A stretch of DNA of 64,000 nt from Nematopogon swammerdamellus (lineage: Eukaryota > Arthropoda > Insecta > Lepidoptera > Adelidae): contig OX336345.1 in the NCBI GenBank assembly GCA_946902875.1, forward strand, positions 9,517,395-9,581,394, in the 5' to 3' direction. Below, piece by piece: positions 55,430 to 64,000 of the stretch. The translations under genes were made by a program, and so were the position numbers. A model generated the notes under the pieces. That model did no database searches. It was not told the DNA's origin and was given only the letters and a program-made list of their open reading frames with translations. Position 1 is the stretch's first letter. Each line of letters begins with the position of its first letter.

Positions 55430-55870
55430 TTGAGTTTCATAGCCATACGGAAGCCTATTAATAAGCCTACCCTGTCTGTCTGTCTGTCTGTACGTCCGTC
55501 CGTCCGTCCATCCGCCCGTCCGTCCGTCCGTCCGTCCGTCCGTCCGTCCGTCCGTCCGTCCGTGCGTCCGTCCTAGGGCTGTATTTTTTGAACAGTAATA
55601 AGTAGCCGGTTGAAATTTTCACAGAATATGTGTTATTATGGCGGATATGCCGACAAACAATAAAAAAGCAAAACGTAAAAAATAAGAGGGTTCCCATACA
55701 AGAAACGTGCTAAGAATTGATTAATACATATTCACGCTACTAAGTCATTGATGGCGAAGGCAGGTAGTTTGAATCGCAGATAGACGGATATGGTTTTTTC
55801 ACCGGTATATAGCGTATATCAGATCTACGGAACCCTCCGAACGTGAGTAAAACTCACACTTGACCACCGA
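55430..55870 (+). repeat. Family B element
   Basis: AGCCATACGGAAGCCTATTA, a GTCT/GTCC array at 55471-55572, GTTGAAATTTTCACAGAATA, and a decayed end CGTGAGTAAAACTCACACTT. Confidence 0.65.
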
Positions 55871-56092
55871 TTTTTTATTTAAAAAAAAAGGTGATTTGGA
55901 GTGGATAAAAGGCCCATACAGAATGCATACTTAGCAGCCTTTTCATACTATATAGACGCGAAAATGAAGCATAAAGTTACAGCGAAAATGAATAAAAAGA
56001 GATAATTCTCATAATAATACTGCCACTGCCAACCAATCGGTTTTATGGACCCCAATTTAGATGACAAATGATACAGTGGAGTTATAAAAACG

Positions 56093-56335
56093 TTATGCCC
56101 GCTCGTTGATTGATAAAACCGACGACTCTAAGGAGCAATTAGTCAAAATCCCGTAGCGACGATGAAAGATTTGACCGAAATTTTCCTCCGCTTCTAAGAG
56201 AAAATTAACGCACCGGAGATGGGCGAACGCGGGGTCCGCATGGAGGATATTTTCTGGAAACTCATCTCTTAAAGCTGTGATGTGAAGTTGAGAGATAGTT
56301 GTCAATGGAGGACAAACTAAATAGAGAAAACAGTT
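56093..56335 (-). CDS. Unrecognised conserved-looking ORF, possibly an exon
   Basis: The minus frame contains LHITALRDEFPENILHADPA, FAHLRCVNFLLEAEENFGQI and FHRRYG, with balanced, protein-like composition unlike nearby AT-driven ORFs. The first codon usable as a start is TTG, so it is probably not a whole gene. Upstream, TGTTTTCTCTATTTAG (56338-56323 on the minus strand) looks like a splice acceptor. I do not recognise the family. It may be a host exon or a transposon remnant. Confidence 0.25.
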   Translation of the reverse strand, partial: NCFLYLVCPPLTTISQLHITALRDEFPENILHADPAFAHLRCVNFLLEAEENFGQIFHRRYGILTNCSLESSVLSINERA

Positions 56336-56406
56336 TATTTTTCTTATAGATATTTTTTTAAGATTTGCAAGATTAAATAGATTAGATAGATTAAATATTC
56401 ATTAGT

Positions 56407-56475
56407 TTTTTTTTTATGGAAACACACGGTTGGCTAAATCACCTACAACATCCGTGATGTCAGCCCATAACACCT
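56407..56475 (-). mobile_element. 5S-headed SINE tail fragment
   Basis: T-run, ATGGAAACACACGGTTGGCT, GTGATGTCAGCCCATAACAC. Only the last ~60 bp. Confidence 0.65.
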
Positions 56476-56911
56476 AATTAATATATAATTAATGTGGAAT
56501 TTTTAACACTACGTTATATTGACTGAAGCAATAATGATTAACTTCCCAATCTCGGCCCGATTAACGATCACACAATAATAAAAAAAATGCACATCGCGTG
56601 AATATGTTTCCGTCGTTAGGTATCTCGTTACAGCATTTGCCAACTATGTACTGATCGCAAATTTTGTAGGGGAAGCTAACTTTTCCAATTTGAATTTGTA
56701 TATTTTGCATTGTATTACGCTATTATGAGAAAGTGTATCGCATCATTGCGGGAGAGGCTATCACGCAGTGAAATTGAAATTATAATACACATTGCCCAGT
56801 CAATGTGCAGCAGTAGTTACAGGCAGTGGGCAATGTATAGTATGGCAAGGAATAAATAATTGAATTTTATATTATTATGTTTTGGTTGGTTTTTATTTTA
56901 TTTTAATTGTA
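56476..56911. other. No gene recognised
   Basis: AT-rich. CATTGCCCAGTCAATGTGCA and GGCAGTGGGCAATG (56790-56835) form a weak inverted repeat. Confidence 0.35.
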
Positions 56912-57298
56912 GGGTTCCGTATCAGGTACGGGACCCTATTACTAAGCCTACGCCGTCTGTCTGTCTGTTTGTTTGTCTGTCTGTCTGTCTGTCTGTCCGT
57001 CCGTCTGTCTGTGCAAGGGCTGTATCTCTTGGTATATAGGTAGCCCGTTGAAATTTTCCCAAAAAATGTGTTATTATGGCCGATATAACAACAAATAATA
57101 AAAATAAATTCACGGGGGTTCCCATAGAAGAAACCAAAAAGTGTATGCGCGCGCGCCATCTACCGAATAGATTATGAAGCATGACATTAACTAATATGAA
57201 GCATTTCATAACACGCCATCTAGATGGCGTGAGTAGCGCTGGCCGTGACATGGCGATACGGGACCCTCGGTGCGCGAGTCGCACTTGGCCGGTTTTTT
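56912..57298 (+). mobile_element. Family B element, complete reference copy
   Basis: Begins AGGGTTCCGTATCAGGTACG, has CCTACGCCGTCTGTCTGTCT (short array 56955-57010), GTTGAAATTTTCCCAAAAAA, GCGCGCGCCATCTACCGAAT, and ends CGCACTTGGCCGGTTTTT. About 387 bp, non-coding. Its start AGGGTTCCGTA and end region ACGGGACCCTCGG are partly inverted. Confidence 0.75.
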
Positions 57299-57454
57299 AT
57301 GGATCTCGTGTCTGAAGTAATAAATATATTTGATTTGATTTATAATCCTTTGGGAGCTACGGAACACTTGGATTCATCATGCATCATGTATACACTTGTA
57401 TATAATAAATACTTGTATATAATACCACTTGTATATAATAAATACTTGTATATA

Positions 57455-57612
57455 ATACATATATACATACGTACATACTTCACGCTGTATACCGACAATA
57501 GAAGTTAGCAGATAGCTGTGCTGCACTCAGGTAAATTACAGCACAACTCCGACCACCCCGTTTAGCAAATTATTTGGACAAGATAATTAGCAGGAAGTAA
57601 GCAATTCTTTCG
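57455..57612 (-). repeat. Family A end fragment with ATAC tail
   Basis: ATATACATACGTACATACTT, CTGTATACCGACAATAGAAG, AAATTACAGCACAACTCCGA, TTATTTGGACAAGATAAT. Confidence 0.6.
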
Positions 57613-58544
57613 AAATGACCGGTTGAGAAAACCGCGCTATAGTATATAATATAAATGAATTATGTAATATTTCTTCGTCTAACATGACAATATAAAATTC
57701 ACAATATATATCAGCAATTAAACACACAATAAAACCGTAACATCAAAAGAATTTGACAAGTAAAATAAATTAAATTCATGAAACAACACAGTATCAATAG
57801 ATTTGTCAATAAGGTAAAATATAATAATTAATATAAGCATCAATGGTTATAATTATGAATGATTTCATATGATGATAAATTAGTGAATATCCCAAATTTT
57901 GCCTGAGCGAGCAAACCACTATGATTCTGATTACGTGGCTACATAAAACTCAAGAACTCTAGCTCCACAAATAATCCATTTTCTATATTTCTATGTATAA
58001 ACGTTGTTCCGTTTCAGGTTTAGAATCATGCGACTTTGGCCAGCTAAAAACCGACTGTACAGTTTTACTCTCAAGTAAAAAGTATTATAAACATAAATGT
58101 ATTTAAAAGTACACACTAAAATGCATTTTCTTCATTTAGCACTCGGAAGAAGCTTAGTTTTGTTTAATAAGAGAGCTTACACAACGTACACACAAGTCGT
58201 ACTACCTCACGCTTTGGTCAAAGGGCGTAAAATAGCTTGAACGAACATGCATGACTCCACGGCTCAGTGTAACCGCCGCGTGCCGCTAACGTCATAAATG
58301 CTAGGCGATAATTTGTGTCCATTTGCGAACAAGGCTCCAGCGCCTCTCGTAACCACAAGGCGCCTTTCAGAACCACAACGCCCCTTTCGGAAGCACGGGA
58401 AGCTACCCGATACCAAGAGCCACCACTCTCAAGCTTTTCCAATTGAGCACTGACGGTATTGGACTTATAGGTTTGCTTAGTCTGTTTTACAGGTACTATC
58501 ATGGACGCACTCGTCACAGAGAGACTCAGCACACTTTTATTGTT
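57613..58544. other. No gene recognised
   Basis: AT-rich to 58190, then a GC-richer patch (58240-58420) with a 104-codon minus ORF lacking any domain that I know. Confidence 0.35.
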
Positions 58545-58830
58545 GATATTGGACTTTTGAGAACAAATCCTTTCTCAAAATCGTTCCTTTACCGCGCCGC
58601 CGCTAGCGTGTGGAACTAAGTGTGTTTCCCGAATCCTTTAACCTGGAAATCTTCAAACGTCGTATCAATATGCTAGACAGCTCGGCAACAGTCCGCAAAT
58701 CTGCTGGCATGGCATTTCTCTGAGCCCAATTTCGCAAGGAGACGTGAATTTGGCTCAGTCGCCTGCGTCTTCGGTCCCTCGACACAGCCACCTATGCTGG
58801 TTTTTATTAAAAAATAAATAATATATGATT
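58545..58830 (+). pseudogene. Jockey-type LINE C-terminal and 3' end fragment
   Basis: Plus-strand words FSKSFLYRAAASVWN and, in a shifted frame, FNLEIFKRRINMLDSSATV, a variant of the RT tail. The 3' end CTCGACACAGCCACCTATGC-TGG and A-rich DNA follow. Similar ends lie near 4834, 5192 and 15393. Confidence 0.55.
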
Positions 58831-60884
58831 TCAAACTCAACTGCAAGGATACTGAACGACGAAACAGATTATTAGTATGAATGGTTTTCTCAAAAATTAT
58901 CTGGATTGTGTATTCGTACCTATACTTAGTCTAAAAATAAAGGAATAGAGGTGGAATATTTAAACTGGTTCTCTAATGGCGCGCTCCAGTAACGCTCGAT
59001 AACGCACGACAAAGCCGGCGGCGTTCAATGAACAAAAATATGCATGCACTAAAAAAATATATCGTAACAGCAGTTCATCAACTGAACAGGCTACCCGGCT
59101 TTGCAGTTGGCAATTCGAATTAATATAAAGCCGAAAAAGTGGGAACTTCACCACAAAAAAATATCTCCACATAGCGATAACGCCGTTCGCAGGGTGTTAC
59201 GTAAAAAAACCTTTCCGGCGGCGGCCCCGAAGCCTGCGAATAAAAGTGTTGGCGATCGGCCAAACGCACGCTGTATAAGGTGTGATTATTTGCTCTGCCG
59301 CAAATTCAAACATACGCCTCACTAGTCCGCGCCGCGCTCTTGCTTGGCTTGTTGTACTGTACAACGCGAAAAGTTTCACATCACTATTATACCTACCTTT
59401 CGGAGCTATAGGCATCGCGAGATCGGCATTGCGTCATCAATGAGGACAACCATTTTGTTTTGGGCAACGCTGTGGAATCACTTTAATGATTAACTGAACT
59501 TCCTATTATTTTCCAAGTTCGCCTTATAAGTAGGTTAGTAGATTTAATGTTGAAAATTACCGCTATTGAAATGCGAATAAAACGAAGCCCCTAAATTTTA
59601 CGGCCTAAAATAATAAAGCAATATATTTTAGTGTAGATACTTACTTATGGCAGTTTTCGCCACCACCAGTTAAGACTCGTCCAACAATTATTAGTCGGTT
59701 GAAGTAAAATTTATCAAACTTTTGACAAAACGTAACTGTCAGCTACATTTTAGTCGAAGGTAATGAAATCGGGTTTTAATCAGACAAAATTGATAGGTAA
59801 GCCTGAATATCACCGCCCCCGATTAGGTCTCAATTAGAATTTAACAGTTGACAGGAGGTAACCGGCGAATATATTTTAGTAAGGTAGTTAAACAAACCCT
59901 AAAAGCGTCCTACACTTTTGATTAAATCTATTAAATTCACTCACACTTTCAAGGACAGAGGACGGGTTCAAACACATATTAAAGCTATTATTTTTTTATT
60001 TTTTTATAACAAAACAGCTTCACTCACGGTTGTTCCGAGCTATGTTGCTCGACGTTTCGGGCCAAGCGTATGGCCCATCCTCATGAGCACTCTGCCTGGT
60101 GCGACGGTTGGCAGAGAACTGTCAGATCTCCGTCCGTCGTTGACGGAGATTGTAGCTGTGGCCAGTGCGGGTAGTTTCCGTAGACGAGGGTTCAGGTGCG
60201 TTCCGGATCTCGGCGGAGAGACAGAAGGCGCTGACGGTGTCCACTTCCGGCTGGTCGTGTCCGTCGTGTCTTCTTCTCTTAAAAAAAATAATGTCTAACA
60301 ACCACGGTAATTTAAAAACCCATATATTAAAGCTATTGTTTTAATTACCTACTATAACATATTTTAAGTTTTAAACCAAAGTTGTATACCTAATACAACT
60401 AAATCTTACCGTCAACCTTCTTTTCCACATCGCTCCAGTACATTCCGGAGCATTAGATCTCGGCGTCGCTCGATCACTCTCATGTGCTCTACTTTTTCGT
60501 CTGTATCCACTAGATGAATTCAAATCGTCGTCTGCTATTGCCAGGCCTCTGGACGAAAGAGCTTTAGTCAATCCAATTCCATTTCCTGCGGAAATTTTGT
60601 TTCCAATCGGGTCCTAGACATCATCTGTATGAGTATTTCGTATCCAAACGTCAGAATCACGTTTTTATCCGATCTCATTCTTAGTAATACTTTTAGATTT
60701 TGCTTATTTATCTATGACGTTGAAATAAATGTGGGGCTCTGCTCGCCTTAAAATAGAACTTGCATGTCATAATATAAATAATATCAATTGCAATTTTATT
60801 CATACAATAGGTAAAACTGAAAAAAATAATCTTATATTTCAGAGGAGATTTAGACGCGAATCACAAATAAAACTCAGTTTTCCC
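58831..60884. other. No gene recognised
   Basis: Mostly AT-rich. A GC-rich island at 60010-60290 (GTCGTTGACGGAG hairpin, no domain in either strand) stands out sharply and may be a repeat fragment. A second, 60420-60560, has no recognised content. Confidence 0.35.
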
Positions 60885-61215
60885 GTCCACTGGTGCCAGT
60901 GTAGGACACGTTACTCCAACGGTCGTCGTCTTTTCGGCCCAGCCCACTGCCACTTGAGCTTAGCCACTCGGTGTCCAATATCGATTACTTTGGTGCATCG
61001 ACGGATTGTCTCGTTACGCACCATATCACGTAGCGATATTCCCAGAATGATATAGAGTGTGTGAAGAATACCCGCCAGGTGGGACGACGACATCAAGTAC
61101 GTCGGCGGAAATCTGTGGTTCCGTACAGCTGTAGGCCGAGAGAACTGTAAGAATATTGGAGAGACGTATGTCTAGCAGTGGACGCATACACGATGACTGA
61201 CAAATAAAAGTAAGA
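60885..61215 (+). pseudogene. RTE LINE 3' fragment with 5' inversion (twin priming)
   Basis: The plus strand 61071-61210 reads ARWDDDIKYVGGNLWFRTAV and CKNIGETYV, the RTE C-terminus. The segment 60893-61060 reads on the minus strand LGISLRDMVRNETIRR and HRVAKLKWQWAGP, which normally lies upstream on the same strand. The inverted piece meets the upright piece at its own 5' side, the arrangement made by twin priming. Confidence 0.75.
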
Positions 61216-61723
61216 CCCGAACCCCAGACCCCATGTCTATTGGCATTCCAACGACCCAACAAACTGGCATGTTATTGAGAACGAAATTTCCTAGTAAATA
61301 TTCCACACTTCGCCTACTTCCAATAGTTATTAACATATTTGGACGTATTATAAATGCCAGCCCTGGGTCCTTCAGCCTCCCTACAGAATACGAATGCCTG
61401 AAGTCGTCTCATGAATTTCAATATATCCAATGAACGCTGCAGAAAACTATAACTTGTAGTTGTTTTATCTATAACTTCGGTACGGTATGACTACCTACTT
61501 AAAGTTTGTTACGAAGTTTTACACTTTGTATATTCTTATCACAGTTTCGTTACATATATCATCTCAATGTAACCAAGCAACGACTGGGCAGATAAAGAAA
61601 CCGTTGCGCGAGATGACATAATTCGAAGCGCTGACTAATATGGTAGAGATGTATGAATATTATGTACCTATAGAGAAATTGCACCATTCAGTTAATCTCT
61701 TCTCTATCTCTATCTCTATTATC

Positions 61724-62139
61724 TACTTCTTATAAAAAGGAACGTCTGTCTGTATGTATGTATGTTTGAGGTAAACTCCGGAACAACTGAACAGATTTTT
61801 ATGCGGTTTACACCAATGTCAAGAGTATAGTTTTGAGGCTCACTAAAGACTATATTATACCATCACGCTAAATATCAATAGGGCTGAGGAGTATCAAAAA
61901 AATATAGTATGAACGGAATTTAGTGTCGAATGGTAGTGTCGGATGGACAGGGGAGATAATGACGGAGGGAAGGGGGGGGGGGGGGGGGGGGAGAGGGGAA
62001 GAGTTTAGGAAGGGAGGGGAAGGGAGGAAGGGTGAGAGAGAGAATATAAGAGAAGCGATAGTTTATTATCATACATATTCGAATAATACTATCTATTAAA
62101 CCGAGTTTACGGCGAGCGAAGCCGCAGGCAAAAGCTAGT
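61724..62139 (+). mobile_element. Family C (Helitron-like) copy
   Basis: AGGAACGTCTGTCTGTATGT, GAACAACTGAACAGATTTTT, a purine tract 61967-62048 with ~20 G in a row, GAGAGAGAATATAAGAGAAG, and the end GCGAAGCCGCAGGCAAAAGC-TAG. Terminal GC hairpin plus CTAG end suggests a Helitron-type element without its own Rep/helicase. Confidence 0.45.
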
Positions 62140-62143
62140 TATA

Positions 62144-63294
62144 TACAGGTGGCCCAGTTATAGTGGTCCAAAAATTTTTTTTAGATGGAGGACATCATGG
62201 TGACTTATTTAAAAAAAAATATTAGTTCCGCAAAAATCAATGTTTAGAAGTTATGATTTTTTTAATGATTTTTTTTTTTTTTTTTAATTTCTCTATTTTA
62301 GTCACATCAACCGCTCTAGTTGGATATCTATTCCACAAAATCGAATAAAATTTGGTATGGAAGTAGAGGAGACATGTAGCTAGTACGTAATGAATCGTTT
62401 TTAGGTTTACTCCTAGACTGTACTGTTGCTATAGCCCTTTCAGTGAATTTTTGTTCAGTTTACATTAAAACTGATAAATTTTTGAAAAATCACTGTGAAA
62501 TAAAAAGTACTACCGGAGATTTGCCCATGCCCTTAAAAACTACCTATACATATCACAATTCTCCAGACCAAAAATTGTAGTAGTGTTACAATTGTAACAT
62601 ATTCAAAATTAACATCATTTGTACAACGTCACTACAATAAAAAGTGAGGATTACCTTAATTTTTAAAATCTTATTTTTTTCACAACGTTAGTTCAACTAC
62701 AATTTCACATTATTCACAAACCTATCTCTAACAGCGCTAATCCACACATAAAAAACTTGTTCAGTAATGTTTAAAAAAAAAGATTTTACAATTTAAGGTA
62801 ATCATCACTTTTTAGTGACTTTTGTACTAATGATGTTAATTTTGAATATGTTAAAATTTTTACACCACTACAATTTTTGGTCTGGACAATTTTGATATGT
62901 ATAGGTAGTTTTTAAGGGCATTAGCAAATCTCCGGTAGTACTTTTATTTTTCACAGTGATTTTTCAAAAATTAATCAGTTTTAATGTAAACTGAGCAAAA
63001 ATTCACTGAAAGGGCTATAGCAACAGTAAAGTCTAGGAATAAAGATAAAAACATTCATTATGTGCTAGCTACATGTCTCCTCTAATTCCATACCAAATTT
63101 TATTTGATTTAGTGTAATAGATATCCAACTAGAGCGGTTTATGTGACTAAAATAGAGAAATTTCCAAAAAATTAAAAAAAAATCATAACTTCTAAAGTAT
63201 TGATTTTCGCGGAACTAATGTTTTTTTAAATGAGACAACATGATGCCCTCTATCTAAAAAAAATTTTGGACCACTATAACTGGGCCACCCTGTA
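62144..63294. mobile_element. 1.15-kb palindromic (foldback) element
   Basis: Begins TACAGGTGGCCCAGTTATAG and ends with the inverse CTATAACTGGGCCACCCTGTA. The arms match inversely almost throughout, for example CACTGAAAGGGCTATAGCAA near 63003 against TTGCTATAGCCCTTTCAGTG near 62433. The centre is a ~100-bp unpaired region around 62680-62780. TATA flanks both ends (62140-62143, 63295-63298), compatible with a TA-targeting Tc1/mariner-type MITE. No ORF of note. Confidence 0.85.
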
Positions 63295-63298
63295 TATA

Positions 63299-64000
63299 AT
63301 TCTAGGTAGCATATATATAGATCAATACATACATAGTTTAGAAACCTTTAAACCCATGCGGCGACAAAAAGTAGTGCATTTAACATTAATTATGCACTCG
63401 TATGTAGTTTGAGGTTTGAGTGCAAAGGATTGATTTTCAAACTTCCATTCTGCCGTAGATGTAGTTTTCGGTCTACAAACATAATTCCTGACTAAGTTTG
63501 AATGCCACGCTTTTAATCGCCTTGACTTAATTCAATTTTCTGCCACCACAATGTATTCTATTAGTGCGATCGCAGCGGTAGCCAGATTCGTCTCTCTTCA
63601 TTGAACCGTAGATTGAAGTTATTGAAGCGAGGCTGCGTGAAATAGTGTAGTTCAGCATTTATTTCATCGATACAAACAGTTACTTCCCACGCTACTGGAT
63701 ACCACATCAGTCGTTTACATTCGGCTACGGGCCAAGAGATAATAATTTTCTTGGATATACGAATAGATATCATTTTAGGTACTTAATTATAATACTAGCA
63801 GTTCTTAATTATACTTTCAATTCGGATATTGTATTCGGCCAAACATGGCATACAAGCTCCTAATTACGAGCGTAATTCCAAACATGCACCCAGCTTGCCC
63901 GTGAATTAACAACTTAGGGTCACGAAAGACATCAAAGGTTATTACGAAGGCAAATATGCTTTATTGTGTTTGCGCATTCAAAATTTAACATAGGTAGTCT
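63299..64000. other. No gene recognised
   Basis: AT-rich; short ORFs only (63561-63773 minus has no domain). Confidence 0.4.

Noticed and set aside
58218..58532. 104-codon minus ORF in a GC-rich patch
   Set aside because: Contains a short repetitive stretch (CGCCTTTC-GAACCACAA) and no known domain.

Overview
The window looks like a repeat-packed intergenic stretch of an insect chromosome, most likely a moth or butterfly. The support is the mix of element families: RTE, Jockey and CR1-type LINEs, BEL/Pao, Transib, mariner, and short repeats ending in CACTTGGCCGGTTTT or GCGAAGCCGCGGGCAAAAGC that I associate with Lepidoptera. Species cannot be named from sequence alone. I could support no intact host protein gene. 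Nearly every coding signature belongs to a mobile element, and most are broken. There are no convincing cellular tRNA or rRNA genes.

Layout. 0-0.8 kb: the 5' end of an LTR retrotransposon (LTR, primer binding site, start of a gag-like ORF) running off the left edge on the minus strand. 1-16 kb: RTE and Jockey-type LINE fragments, an 8-bp-TSD MITE, many copies of one interspersed family ('family A'), a polypurine tract, foldback elements, a 5'-truncated LINE reverse transcriptase (11.4-12.8 kb) and a 54-bp minisatellite. 16.7-20 kb: a Helitron-like region, a Transib element with 5-bp CGTCG duplications and a transposase remnant, and a full-length SINE with a 5S-rRNA-like head. 20-32 kb: mostly anonymous AT-rich DNA with a 65-bp tandem array, SINEs, a hAT-type MITE and a LINE fragment carrying a palindromic MITE. 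32.6-34.5 kb: a long-TIR DNA transposon with a broken XPG/FEN-like nuclease gene, best explained as Academ-like. 35-43 kb: SINE copies, an inverted minisatellite, a ~975-bp tetranucleotide array inside a 'family B' element, and a mariner transposase relic. 43.1-54.5 kb: a complete BEL/Pao insertion on the minus strand with near-identical 1165-bp LTRs and a TSD. Its interior is damaged, tandemly expanded and invaded by a plus-strand LINE. 55-64 kb: family B copies, LINE fragments (one twin-primed), a Helitron-like end and a 1.15-kb palindromic element.

How it works together: the window is a record of nested transposition. Target-site duplications or clear junctions can be read for the Transib, hAT-like, 8-bp-TSD MITE, palindromic MITE and BEL insertions. 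The most interesting items are the SINE family whose head resembles the internal promoter part of 5S rRNA and shows one compensatory base-pair change, the Academ-like element, and the recently inserted but replication-defective BEL copy with a long intact gag-protease frame.
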